Below are positions 27,698 to 35,682 of a stretch of 64,000 nt of DNA, piece after piece. Both the position numbers and the translations under genes were made by a program. Every line of letters begins with the position of its first letter. Position 1 is the stretch's first letter. The DNA is from Solimonas sp. (GTDB lineage: Bacteria; Pseudomonadota; Gammaproteobacteria; Nevskiales; Nevskiaceae): assembly GCA_030149365.1 (NCBI GenBank), contig JASBRP010000065.1, forward strand, positions 1-64,000, in the 5' to 3' direction. The notes under the pieces are model-generated. The model saw only the letters and a list, made by a program, of their open reading frames with translations, was not told the DNA's origin and did not search any database.

Positions 27698-29478
27698 CGG
27701 GCCTGCTCCGGCGAGGGCGGCGGCAGCGTGCCGTGCTGGGCCACCTGAACGGTCGGCGCGGACTGCTGCACCATGGTGCGCGGCGGCGGGGGCGGCATGT
27801 CATCGGGCGGAATCTGCAGCTGGCGCGCGGCGCCCTGCATCACGCGCGAGAACACCGGGCCCGCCACCAGTCCGCCGTAATAGGCGCCGGCACCGGGCTC
27901 GTCGATCATCACCAGGCCCACCAGGCGCGGATGCTCCGCCGGCACCATGCCGATGAACACCGACTGGTGCTTGTCGCCGTGATAGCCGCCGGTCTCGGAC
28001 ACCTTGCGTACCGTGCCGGTCTTGGCCGAAACCCGGTAGCCCGGGATCGCGGCGCGGATGCCGGTACCGTCCGGCGAAACCACGCCTTCCAGCATCTTGC
28101 GCACATTGCGCGCGGTCTGCGCGGACACGGCGCGCTGCGGCGGCGTGGCCTGCTCGTTCTGCACCAGGCGCAGGTGCGGCATCAGGCCGTCGTTGGCCAG
28201 CGCGGCATAGGCGCGCACCAGGTGCAGCGCGTTGACCGACAGGCCGTAGCCATAGGACGCCGTGGCGGTGGCGATCTGGCCCCACTCGCTGTAGTGGCGC
28301 AGCAGCGGATTGACCTCGCCGGGGAAGCCCGAATACACCGGCTCGCCCAGGCCGAAGCGCTGGTAACCGTTCCACACCGCCTCCGGGCCAATGGTCAGGC
28401 CGACCTTGGCGGCGCCGACGTTGCTGGACTTGGCCAGCATCTTGGCCAGGTCCACCACGCCCTGCGGGTGTACGTCGCGCACGGTCAGCGCCCCGACCTT
28501 GTAGGTGCCGGGGTTGGTGTCGATCATGCTGGTGGGCTGGAACACGCCCAGCTCCAGCGCCTGTGCCACCAGCAGCGGCTTCACCGTGGAGCCGGGCTCG
28601 AAGCTGTCGACGATGGCACGGTTGCGCGTACCGCTGGAGCGGCGCTCCGGCGGATTGTTGGGGTTGAAGCCCGGCTGCGAGGCCACTGCCAGGATCTCGC
28701 CGGTCGTGCTGTCCGCCACCACGATCAGGCCGCCCTTGGCCTTGTTCTCGGCCACCGCGGCCTTGAGCTCGCGGTAGGCCAGGTACTGGATGCGCAGGTC
28801 GATGGTGAGCTGCACGTCCTTGCCGGAGGCGGCGGCCACCGACTCCAGCGTGTCGTCGACGACACGACCCTGGCGGTCGCGGATCACGCGGCGTGAACCG
28901 GCCTTGCCGCTGAGCAGCGTCTCCTGCGACTTTTCGATGCCTTCCAGGCCATCGCCGTCACGGCCGCAGAAGCCCACGAGCTGGCCTGCCACCTCGCCCG
29001 CCGGGTAGTAACGCGCATAGGCCGGCTCGGAGAACACGCCCGGCGCCTTCAGCGACAGCGCGCGCTGCGCGTCGGCCGGCGGCAGCGGGTCGCTGATGTA
29101 GACGAACTTGCGGTCCTTGCGCTGCTCCAGGAACTTCTCGAAGCCACGCGGATTCTTGTTGAGCAGCTTGGCCAGCGCGGTGACATGCTGCGGCGAATCC
29201 AGAAGGGCCGAGGGCACCGCCCACAGCGATTCGACCGGCGCCGACAGCGCCAGCGGCTCGCCGCGGCGGTCGGTGACGGCCCCGCGATGCGCCGGGATCA
29301 GCATGGTGCGGATATGGCGCTTGTTGCCTTCCTGGCGCAGGAAGTCGCGCTCCAGCACCTGCAGCTGGAAGGCGCGGCCGACCACGGTCGCGGCACCCAG
29401 GCTGAGCACGCCCAGCACCAGCCAGCGGCGCCACTGCGCCACCGGCTCGGCTACGGGATTGGGCCGCGCACCGCTCAT
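27694..29478 (-). CDS. ftsI: Septal D,D-transpeptidase FtsI (PBP3)
   Basis: This 594-residue bitopic penicillin-binding protein cross-links septal peptidoglycan with FtsW. One transmembrane helix (about residues 19-38) is followed by the non-catalytic pedestal domain and the transpeptidase domain. The active-site motifs are STVK (Ser297), SSN (KSSNVGAAK) and KTG (SAKTGTVRKV). A Pro-rich tail (PPDDMPPPPPR and beyond) extends about 40 residues past the usual end and may be a flexible interaction segment. It overlaps ftsL and murE as ATGA. Confidence 0.97.
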   Translation of the reverse strand: MSGARPNPVAEPVAQWRRWLVLGVLSLGAATVVGRAFQLQVLERDFLRQEGNKRHIRTMLIPAHRGAVTDRRGEPLALSAPVESLWAVPSALLDSPQHVTALAKLLNKNPRGFEKFLEQRKDRKFVYISDPLPPADAQRALSLKAPGVFSEPAYARYYPAGEVAGQLVGFCGRDGDGLEGIEKSQETLLSGKAGSRRVIRDRQGRVVDDTLESVAAASGKDVQLTIDLRIQYLAYRELKAAVAENKAKGGLIVVADSTTGEILAVASQPGFNPNNPPERRSSGTRNRAIVDSFEPGSTVKPLLVAQALELGVFQPTSMIDTNPGTYKVGALTVRDVHPQGVVDLAKMLAKSSNVGAAKVGLTIGPEAVWNGYQRFGLGEPVYSGFPGEVNPLLRHYSEWGQIATATASYGYGLSVNALHLVRAYAALANDGLMPHLRLVQNEQATPPQRAVSAQTARNVRKMLEGVVSPDGTGIRAAIPGYRVSAKTGTVRKVSETGGYHGDKHQSVFIGMVPAEHPRLVGLVMIDEPGAGAYYGGLVAGPVFSRVMQGAARQLQIPPDDMPPPPPRTMVQQSAPTVQVAQHGTLPPPSPEQAR

Positions 29479-29747
29479 GGGCGATCTCCGACGATGACGT
29501 AGTCACGCGGCTCGGTCATGCCGAGCTGCTCGCGGGCGATGCGATCCACGCGCGCGTTATGCGACAGCGTGGCCTCTTCCAGCTGCAGCTGCGCCCATTC
29601 CATGTCCAGGCGGGTCTGCTCGCCACGCAGCTTTTCGAGTTCGTTCACCAGCGCGCGGTTTTCGTGCTTGGTGCGGATCACCGCCAGCGCCGAGGTGACC
29701 ACGGCGATGGACAGCATCATCGGCAGGAGCATGGCACCACGCTTCAT
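29475..29747 (-). CDS. ftsL: Cell division protein FtsL
   Basis: This 90-residue bitopic protein has a short cytoplasmic N-terminus, a transmembrane helix at about residues 5-23 and a leucine-zipper-like coiled coil (RALVNELEKLRGEQTRLDME). This is the FtsL layout for binding FtsB/FtsQ and activating FtsWI. It has the standard place between rsmH and ftsI, with ATGA overlaps on both sides. Confidence 0.93.
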   Translation of the reverse strand: MKRGAMLLPMMLSIAVVTSALAVIRTKHENRALVNELEKLRGEQTRLDMEWAQLQLEEATLSHNARVDRIAREQLGMTEPRDYVIVGDRP

Positions 29748-30748
29748 GAGGCCTTCTCCACTACGCGCAGCACCGCGCTGCGGGCGCGCGGGTTGGCGGC
29801 GCTCTCCGCATCGGTCGGGAAATAACGCCCGACCTTGCGCAGCAGCGGACCGGTGCGGGCCGGCGCCACCGGCATCCGCGGATCGTGGAAATGACCGCGC
29901 GGCGAAGGCTCGCGGTTGCCGCTGTCGTTGCCCGCCTCGCGCATGAAGCGCTTGACGATGCGGTCTTCCAGCGAGTGGAAGCTGATCACCGCCAGGCGGC
30001 CACCGGGCGCTAGCAGCTCGCCGGCCTGCGACAAAGCCTCGGGCAGCACGTCCAGCTCGCGGTTGAGGAAGATGCGGATCGCCTGGAAGCTGCGCGTGGC
30101 CGGGTGGATATGGCGGCTGCGCGGGCCCGGCACGGCGGCGATCAGCGCTGCCAGCTGCGCCGTGGTGGCCAGCGGCGCTTCCGCCCGCGTCTCCACGATG
30201 CGGCGCGCGATGCGGCGGCTGTTGCGCTCCTCGCCATACTGGTAGAGCACGTCGGCGATGTCGGACTCACCGGCGCGCGCCAGCCACTGGGCGGCGGACT
30301 CGCCGGCCAGCGGGTTCATGCGCATGTCCAGCGGGCCATCCTTGGAGAAGCTGAAGCCACGGGCGGCATCGTCCAGCTGCGGCGAGGATACCCCCAGGTC
30401 CAGCAGGATGCCGTCGATACGGCCGATGATGCCGGCAGCCTCGGCCACCGCGCGCATCTGCGAGAAATTGGCGTGGTGGATGCGGAAGTTGGCCACGGCC
30501 CCGAAGCGCTCCCGGGCATGCGCCACCGCTTCCGGGTCCTGGTCCAGGCCGTGCAGCTCGCCGCTACCGCCGAGCGCCTCCAGGATCGCCGCGGAATGGC
30601 CGCCGCGGCCGAAGGTGCCGTCCAGGTAGATGCCACCCGCACGGACGGCAAGGCCGGTGAGAGCCTCATCGAGCATCACCGGCCTATGCAAGGTCATAGC
30701 GGCGTCAGTCCCCGGAGCGATTGCGGCAGGGGCGGCATCGAACGGCAT
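29744..30748 (-). CDS. rsmH: 16S rRNA (cytosine-N4) methyltransferase RsmH
   Basis: This 334-residue SAM-dependent enzyme methylates C1402 of 16S rRNA. It has MTLHRPVMLDEALTGL, the SAM loop YLDGTFGRGGHSAAIL, ILLDLGVSSPQLDDAARGFS and VISFHSLEDRIVKRFM. I keep the start at 30748 because GAGG lies 6 nt upstream of that ATG. A start at MTLHRP (residue 18) would match the length of some homologues. Confidence 0.96.
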   Translation of the reverse strand: MPFDAAPAAIAPGTDAAMTLHRPVMLDEALTGLAVRAGGIYLDGTFGRGGHSAAILEALGGSGELHGLDQDPEAVAHARERFGAVANFRIHHANFSQMRAVAEAAGIIGRIDGILLDLGVSSPQLDDAARGFSFSKDGPLDMRMNPLAGESAAQWLARAGESDIADVLYQYGEERNSRRIARRIVETRAEAPLATTAQLAALIAAVPGPRSRHIHPATRSFQAIRIFLNRELDVLPEALSQAGELLAPGGRLAVISFHSLEDRIVKRFMREAGNDSGNREPSPRGHFHDPRMPVAPARTGPLLRKVGRYFPTDAESAANPRARSAVLRVVEKAS

Positions 30749-30757
30749 GCGCGCACC

Positions 30758-31204
30758 TCACCGGTTGAGAACCTGGAACGCCTCGGCCAGCGCGCCCAGC
30801 TTGCTGTCGGGACCCTCGCTGCTCCAGCGCGCATTCCACAGGTCTTCCGCCCATAGCTCGAAGTGGTCGATGTTGCCGACCAGCACCCCGGTGCCGTTGA
30901 GCTTGGCCTGACCGCGCAGGAACTGGGAAAGCTGCAGGCGACCCTGCTTGTCGATCTCGCACTCCATGGCCAGGCCGATGAAGCGCTGGCGCAGCAGCGC
31001 CGCCGGACCACGGGGCGGCAGCTCCATGATGGATTTGACGATGTCCTGGAACTGCGGCGCCGGGTAGATCTCCAGGCAGGACTCCGGCCCCATGGTGACG
31101 ACCAACTGCGAATCGCAGGTGTCGGCCAGCGTCTGGCGATAGCGCGCAGGGATCGCCAGGCGACCCTTGTCGTCAATCGTCAGTTGGTGCGATCCGGCAA
31201 ACAC
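30758..31204 (-). CDS. mraZ: Transcriptional regulator MraZ
   Basis: This 148-residue DNA-binding protein of the AbrB/MraZ fold controls the dcw promoter. Two MraZ repeats are visible: IDDKGRLAIPARYRQTL near the N-terminus and IDKQGRLQLSQFLRGQA in the second half. I choose the GTG at 31204, giving MFAGSHQLTIDDKG, which matches the usual MraZ N-terminus and length of about 150. A GTG 12 codons further upstream lies inside the operator repeats, so it is unlikely to be used. The gene heads the dcw operon. Confidence 0.95.
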   Translation of the reverse strand: MFAGSHQLTIDDKGRLAIPARYRQTLADTCDSQLVVTMGPESCLEIYPAPQFQDIVKSIMELPPRGPAALLRQRFIGLAMECEIDKQGRLQLSQFLRGQAKLNGTGVLVGNIDHFELWAEDLWNARWSSEGPDSKLGALAEAFQVLNR

Positions 31205-31225
31205 GTCGTTCAGGCGGTGGGTTTC

Positions 31226-31261
31226 CCCACTTTCCCCCACTTAGAGCCACTTATTACCCAC
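31226..31261 (-). promoter_or_regulatory. MraZ operator: four GTGGG-type boxes
   Basis: On the minus strand the leader of mraZ has GTGGG (31257-31261), GTGGC (31246-31250), GTGGG (31236-31240) and GTGGG (31226-31230), with spacers of 6, 5 and 5 nt. Repeats of this form at about 10-bp spacing are the known MraZ target. They overlap the -10 box and the transcription start, which fits autorepression of the dcw operon. Confidence 0.85.
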
Positions 31262-31288
31262 TATAAACCACCCCTTGGCCCCCAGCAA
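31260..31288 (-). promoter_or_regulatory. Promoter of the dcw operon (PmraZ)
   Basis: On the minus strand TTGCTG (31283-31288) and TATAGT (31260-31265) are separated by exactly 17 bp, a good sigma-70-type promoter. It would start transcription near 31253, about 50 nt before the mraZ GTG, within the MraZ boxes. Confidence 0.7.
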
Positions 31289-31621
31289 GGAAAATCGGAG
31301 GCAAAAACCTTGGCAAAACAAAAACTTAAGGCCACCTTAACGAACACTTTAACTATGTTAAAAAACAATTGGTTATAAGATCTCCTTAAAGTAAATTAGA
31401 TTCAATAACGGCCAAGATGATGATCTTCATTGATTGTTAATTTTTAATTAATTCTGGTAATTAATTAAATAAATAATCTCATTCTTCCATAGCTTGTATA
31501 GAGCCCGCTGTGGACCAACGCCGCCAGGGCAGCCTCAACGTCCCAATCACTTCGCGCACATCACGAGGACGAGACTCATCGGCAGAGGACTTTTCGCGTC
31601 GACATGCACGAATGCCCAAAT
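31289..31621. other. AT-rich intergenic region between mraZ and the flagellar-type locus
   Basis: This stretch holds no gene that I can support. Positions 31300-31500 are strikingly AT-rich (long A/T runs, TTAATTAATT-type repeats near 31440-31475) in a GC-rich chromosome. It marks the border between the dcw cluster and the secretion locus and may hold promoters for the plus-strand genes or be a trace of insertion. Confidence 0.6.
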
Positions 31622-31636
31622 TGGCGTGCAAGGTGC
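31622..31636 (+). promoter_or_regulatory. Possible sigma-54-type promoter for the plus-strand TPR gene
   Basis: TGGCGTGCAAGGTGC keeps the GG (-24) and GC (-12) with exact 12-bp spacing and matches most of TGGCACG-N4-TTGC. Transcription would start near 31648, about 60 nt before the ATG at 31708. Single matches of this quality arise by chance, so this is tentative. Confidence 0.3.
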
Positions 31637-31707
31637 TGGCTTGGCGGCAGTCGCTTCACTACCATTGGGACATTGCCTCTGTTCGGCGCCATCTACGCAC
31701 TGCCCTC

Positions 31708-32277
31708 ATGAACACCATCGAGCAACTCGACTCCGAAGAGCTGTTTCGCCTTGCCCTGCTTGATGTCCAGGCTTCCCGCCATGACCAGGCGATCGTAAAG
31801 CTCAAGCAGGTGATCTCTCGCGAGCCTGAGGACGCACGCGCACATTTCATGCTCGCCGCCGAACACGCGGAACTGGGCCTGTATGAACGTGCAGAAGAAG
31901 GCATGCGCCGCGCCCTGGCAATCGATCCTCAGTTGCACACCGCACGCTTCCAACTCGGCCTGCTGCAGTACAGCCGTGGCCTGTTGGCAGAGGCACGCCA
32001 GAGCTGGCAGGAGCTCGAATCGCTGGGGAGCAACGATCCACTGAATCTCTTCCAGGCGGCGCTGATGAACATCCAGGCGGGCGAACTGGGGCGCGCCGCG
32101 GAGGAGCTCGAGAATGCGCAGAAGGCTTCGATCTCCAATCCTGCTCTCGGCAATGACATTGCCAAGGTCTTGGCGAACGTGCGCAATCGCCTGGCCGAAA
32201 CAGGCGAGCAGCCTGCGGCCGCCACCCGCAGTGCCGGCCTGCTGCATCGCTACGGCGATTCACTCGATCAGCAGTGA
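31708..32277 (+). CDS. TPR-repeat protein next to the flagellar-type locus
   Basis: This 189-residue protein consists of about three to four tetratricopeptide repeats. Examples are ALLDVQASRHDQAIVKLKQV, AEHAELGLYERAEEGMRRAL and GLLQYSRGLLAEARQSWQEL. There is no signal peptide, so it is likely cytoplasmic. The start MNTIEQLDSEELF begins the TPR fold; the upstream reading frame is low quality. Two further TPR proteins lie at the other end of the locus. TPR proteins serve as chaperones or scaffolds in type III secretion, so a role in this system is plausible but unproven. It overlaps the next gene as GTGA. Confidence 0.8.
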   Translation: MNTIEQLDSEELFRLALLDVQASRHDQAIVKLKQVISREPEDARAHFMLAAEHAELGLYERAEEGMRRALAIDPQLHTARFQLGLLQYSRGLLAEARQSWQELESLGSNDPLNLFQAALMNIQAGELGRAAEELENAQKASISNPALGNDIAKVLANVRNRLAETGEQPAAATRSAGLLHRYGDSLDQQ

Positions 32278-32636
32278 GCGGGATTGATCCCACACAGCGC
32301 CTGATCGCGCAAATCCGAGCGGCCCTTACTGCAAGGCCGGATCGTCAGCGCGGCAGTGCCAATCCCGCAGCGCCTCCGCGGAGCAAGGATGCCCTGCAGC
32401 AGCTTTCGCAGGATCTCCGCAGTGCGGTCCGCGCCGTGGACCTCGCCAGTGCCGATGGCCCCAGGCGCGGACGCAGGGCATTCGTTGAAGCGGTATTGCT
32501 GGACGAGTTCGGCATGTCGCTGGCAAACGATCCCCGCTTTCCGCAGATCGTCGACAAGGTCGAGGCGGCGATCGTCGATGAGGATGAACTGCGGCGCGAA
32601 CTGGATGGCCTGCTGACGCAAATGTCAGCAGGCTGA
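32274..32636 (+). CDS. Small protein of unknown function, coupled to the TPR gene
   Basis: This 120-residue soluble protein starts at a GTG that overlaps the TPR stop codon (GTGA), so the two are translationally coupled. The first half is polar, Arg/Ala-rich and probably disordered. The second half is a helical acidic domain (AFVEAVLLDEFGMSLANDPR, then VDKVEAAIVDEDELRRELDG). I recognise no family. It ends 17 bp from the end of the convergent sigma factor gene. The context suggests an accessory or regulatory part of the secretion locus. Confidence 0.7.
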   Translation: MSGIDPTQRLIAQIRAALTARPDRQRGSANPAAPPRSKDALQQLSQDLRSAVRAVDLASADGPRRGRRAFVEAVLLDEFGMSLANDPRFPQIVDKVEAAIVDEDELRRELDGLLTQMSAG

Positions 32637-32653
32637 AACGCGATCCGCGGGGG

Positions 32654-33400
32654 TCACGTCCGCAGATCGATCGTGCCTACCAACTTCAGATGCTGGCGGA
32701 TGTCCAGAATGGCCTTGCCGTGCATCTGCGAGACCCGTCCCCTGGTCAGCCCCAGTATGGAAGCGACCTCGCTGAAGCTCAGTTCGTGGAAGTAGTGCAG
32801 TTCCACCACCTTGCGCAGCGGCGGTGAGAGATGTGCCACGATCACGCGCAGTTGCTCTTGCAGCACCAGCAATTCGTTGATGTCGTAGCGGCTTTCCGCC
32901 TTGTGCGGCTCGGAAGCCACCATTCCGGTGTCCTCCAGCATGAATCCTATGGCCAGGCCGATCGTTACATCGGCCAAGCGTCTGAGCCTCTCCTCTGCCG
33001 ACGAGGCCTCTGCCACCGATTCAGTACGCTCCTTCTGCGTCCGGCGTAGCCAGGAGACCTGCGCCCGATACTCCGATTCCCGATCGATGCCACTGATGAC
33101 AGCACCATGGATACGCTTGTTGGCGTACGCGACGAAAGGCACGCCCAGGTCAGGGTCGTAGCGATCAACCGCCTCGATCAGCCCGACCGTCGCCAACTGT
33201 ACGAGATCGCGCCGATCCAGATCAACGTCCATCGCACGGTCCTTCAACGCCTTGTACGCGATGCGCCGGGCCAACCATAGATAGCGTGAGATCAGTGACT
33301 CACGGGCCTCGGCGGACCGGTCGCCGTGCTGATGAAGTTCCTGCCACAGCAGGGCCTCATCCGGGGCCGCTTCGTCGATGGATTCATCCTGATCTTGCAT
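32654..33400 (-). CDS. FliA-like (sigma-28 type) RNA polymerase sigma factor
   Basis: This 248-residue group 3 sigma factor has region 2 (LISRYLWLARRIAYKALKDR through DLVQLATVGLIEAVDRYDP and FVAYANKRIHGAVISGI), a region 3 helix set, and region 4 with a helix-turn-helix (FSEVASILGLTRGRVSQMHG). It is the last gene of the flagellar-type operon, which suggests that it transcribes late or accessory genes of this system. No anti-sigma FlgM is in the window. I use the ATG at 33400. A TTG at 33430 inside fliP is an alternative. Confidence 0.88.
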   Translation of the reverse strand: MQDQDESIDEAAPDEALLWQELHQHGDRSAEARESLISRYLWLARRIAYKALKDRAMDVDLDRRDLVQLATVGLIEAVDRYDPDLGVPFVAYANKRIHGAVISGIDRESEYRAQVSWLRRTQKERTESVAEASSAEERLRRLADVTIGLAIGFMLEDTGMVASEPHKAESRYDINELLVLQEQLRVIVAHLSPPLRKVVELHYFHELSFSEVASILGLTRGRVSQMHGKAILDIRQHLKLVGTIDLRT

Positions 33401-33416
33401 GGTCTGGCTTGCAGTC

Positions 33417-34190
33417 TCAGGCCGGAACAAAACTCCGGATCAACGCGGCCGAAAGCAGGCCCCAGCCATCGATCAGCACAAACAGGAGGATCTTCAGGGG
33501 CAGCGAGAATGCCAGTGGCGGCACCATGATCATGCCCAGCGACATCAGGACGCTGGCAACGATGATGTCGATCACGACGAAGGGCAGGAAGATGATGAAG
33601 CCGATCTCGAAAGCCTTGCGCAGTTCGCTGATCATGAAGGCAGGGATCAGCTGCAGCAGCTTGATCTCGGTGATCTGCGCCGGGGCTTCAGCGCCTGAGA
33701 GCTCGATCATCAAGGCCAGATCCTTCTCCCTGGTCTGAGCCAGCATGAAGTTGCGTACGGGTCCACTGCCCTTCTCGAAAAGCTCCTTGTCCGAAATCTG
33801 TCCGTTCATGTACGGCGTCAATGCCTGCGAATCCACCTGCTCCCAGACCGGCAACATGGTGAAGATCGTCAGGAACAGCGCCAGACTGATCAGAACCGGG
33901 TTGGGCGGGGTCTCCGGCATCCCGAGGGCATGCCGGAGCATCGCCAGCACGACGATGATGCGTGTGAACGCCGTCAGCACAATCAGCAGGGATGGCACCA
34001 AGCTGAGCACCGTCAACATCAGCACCATTCGCAGCGGCGTACTCAGAGGCTTCTCGCCCTGGGTGGAACTGATATCAATCGATCCCCCAGGGAAAGTGAT
34101 GTCGGGGGCGGCGGCGACCAGCCCTGGCATGAGCACCAGGAACAGCGCCGGAAGCAGGTACAGCCAGCCGGGAAGTCGCATGGCGTTCAT
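33417..34190 (-). CDS. fliP: Flagellar-type export gate protein FliP
   Basis: This 257-residue core subunit of the type III export gate has a cleavable signal peptide, as flagellar FliP usually does. Family signatures are LTVLSLVPSLLIVLTAFTRI, VVLAMLRHALGMPETPPNPV, LIPAFMISELRKAFEIGFII and SLGMIMVPPLAFSLPLKILL. Length (245 in E. coli) and sequence are canonical, in contrast to the reduced rotor proteins. It overlaps fliO as ATGA. Confidence 0.97.
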   Translation of the reverse strand: MNAMRLPGWLYLLPALFLVLMPGLVAAAPDITFPGGSIDISSTQGEKPLSTPLRMVLMLTVLSLVPSLLIVLTAFTRIIVVLAMLRHALGMPETPPNPVLISLALFLTIFTMLPVWEQVDSQALTPYMNGQISDKELFEKGSGPVRNFMLAQTREKDLALMIELSGAEAPAQITEIKLLQLIPAFMISELRKAFEIGFIIFLPFVVIDIIVASVLMSLGMIMVPPLAFSLPLKILLFVLIDGWGLLSAALIRSFVPA

Positions 34191-34564
34191 GCGCTACCCT
34201 CCGGCAGCGGCTGGATCGTCACCGCCGAACCTGAGCAGACGATGACGTAGGAGCGCCCTTTGATGTCGGCCAGTACGATGGAGGTCGAAGGGGACACACG
34301 CCGCACCTCCACTACCTGTATCTGCCGTGCACGCAGACCGGCAGGCAGAGCGCCGCTACGCGCCTTCCACCAGCGAACTCCGATCACGGACAGAAGGCCC
34401 AGCAAGCCCAGGTAACCGAAGATCGTAAACACTTGCCACGCGGCCACCGAGGAACTGGCCGAGGGCGTTACGACGTCGCCCGCTGCCCAGGCACTGCCGC
34501 TGGCCAGCAATAGCAGAGCGGACAGGCGCCTGAGCAAGCACGGCAGAATCGATAGGGTGGACAC
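34187..34564 (-). CDS. fliO: Flagellar-type export protein FliO
   Basis: This 125-residue protein has an N-terminal hydrophobic signal-like segment, a transmembrane helix at about residues 43-65 (WQVFTIFGYLGLLGLLSVIG) and a small cytoplasmic domain (QVVEVRRVSPSTSIVLADIK). This is the FliO pattern, an assembly factor for the FliP/FliR gate. FliO is poorly conserved, so the position just upstream of fliP matters for the call. FliO occurs in flagellar but not injectisome systems. Confidence 0.82.
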   Translation of the reverse strand: MSTLSILPCLLRRLSALLLLASGSAWAAGDVVTPSASSSVAAWQVFTIFGYLGLLGLLSVIGVRWWKARSGALPAGLRARQIQVVEVRRVSPSTSIVLADIKGRSYVIVCSGSAVTIQPLPEGSA

Positions 34565-34575
34565 GAGACGTCCTT

Positions 34576-34908
34576 TCAGAGCTTGCCTGAATCCAGGATT
34601 TCCGTGATCCGCAAGCCAAAACGGTCACCTGCAGCCACCAATTGGCCACGTGCGATCAGATTGCCCTCTAACAGGATATCGATCGGCGCATCGGTGTCGC
34701 GATCCAACGTCACGACATCGCCCTCGCGCAACGCGAACAGGGCGGCGATCGTCATCTCCGAGCTACCCATGCTGGCACGCACAGTGACCTTGATGTCACG
34801 AACCAGGTCGAGCTGTCGTTCCAGCCAAGCGCCTCCACGGCCCGCGACTGCGCCCAACTCTCCCAGCTTCAGCGGCTGGACTTCGGTCTGTTCATTGCTT
34901 TGAATCAT
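34576..34908 (-). CDS. fliN: C-ring protein FliN (SpoA domain)
   Basis: This 110-residue protein has a C-terminal SpoA domain: LVRDIKVTVRASMGSSEMTI, LREGDVVTLDRDTDAPIDIL and ARGQLVAAGDRFGLRITEI. FliN forms the base of the cytoplasmic ring and docks the FliH-FliI ATPase complex. Its length is normal for FliN. It lies 27 bp after the FliM-like gene. Confidence 0.9.
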   Translation of the reverse strand: MIQSNEQTEVQPLKLGELGAVAGRGGAWLERQLDLVRDIKVTVRASMGSSEMTIAALFALREGDVVTLDRDTDAPIDILLEGNLIARGQLVAAGDRFGLRITEILDSGKL

Positions 34909-34935
34909 TTAAGGTGCTTCCTGTAAATCTGTAGG

Positions 34936-35682
34936 CTATTTGCTGAGTTCAACGCCGAGACGGCCACCGCTTACGCCGGGATAGGCGCGACCTGCGACGC
35001 CGCCGCCAATGCGCAGCGACAGCGGCGAATCCAGGGAATGGTTGAGGACGAGGACATCACCTACGGCGATCTCACGCAAATCCTTGATCGTAAGCGCCGT
35101 ATCGGACAATGTCGCGTCAATGCGCACAGCAGCGGGTAATACTGCCGCCGAGCGTCGCGTGAGTTCCGCCGCCGGAGCTGCCGCAGGCTTGGCCTCTACA
35201 ACACCGATACGGCGCAGCAGCGGCAGCGGCAGCGTCGCCGAAAACAGTGTCCTTGCCCCCAGTCGGCAGTCGAGTCTTGCGGCACCGCTGCCACGGCTTT
35301 CCAACTCCAGCGGCGGGCTGACCGCTTGAAGGCGAAGTTCAGAATCCGAAGTCAATGCCGCTAGCCAATCCATCATGCAGGACTGTGCAAGCTGCAGCGC
35401 CACCTTGTGATCGCTCTGCTGCTCGCCCTGCCCCAGCACCAGCGAAGACAGCACCCCGGCCATGCCGGCCGGCATGTCGAGCCAGCCTCGGACAACATCA
35501 GCGAACTCCACGACAACACGATGATCCGACGAGCTCATGGATGGTGGCAGGTCGGCTGCAATCGCCATCCACGAAAAAGCGTCCCGCAGGCCCCAACGCG
35601 CACTCCATTCCGTGCCGGCTTGAGCGCTCTTGCGCTCAAGCCGCTCCAGTTCGGATCTCTTCAACAACCGGAAGGGTTTCAT
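34936..35682 (-). CDS. fliM: Short FliM/SctQ-like C-ring protein
   Basis: This 248-residue protein has one recognisable SpoA domain at its C-terminus (about residues 185-248, RIDATLSDTALTIKDLREIA, then VLVLNHSLDSPLSLRIGGGV). The rest is divergent. Normal FliM has about 330 residues and begins with an EIDALL-type CheY-binding motif. This one begins MKPFRLLKRSELERLERKSA, without that motif, and more closely resembles SctQ-type proteins in layout. It could serve as a sorting platform or static ring rather than a switch. The call rests on the SpoA domain and its place between flgE and fliN. Confidence 0.75.
   Translation of the reverse strand: MKPFRLLKRSELERLERKSAQAGTEWSARWGLRDAFSWMAIAADLPPSMSSSDHRVVVEFADVVRGWLDMPAGMAGVLSSLVLGQGEQQSDHKVALQLAQSCMMDWLAALTSDSELRLQAVSPPLELESRGSGAARLDCRLGARTLFSATLPLPLLRRIGVVEAKPAAAPAAELTRRSAAVLPAAVRIDATLSDTALTIKDLREIAVGDVLVLNHSLDSPLSLRIGGGVAGRAYPGVSGGRLGVELSK

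Noticed and set aside
31289-31621. A replication origin suggested by AT-richness
   Set aside because: No DnaA-box cluster, no dnaA, dnaN or gidA nearby; it is better explained as promoter or border DNA.
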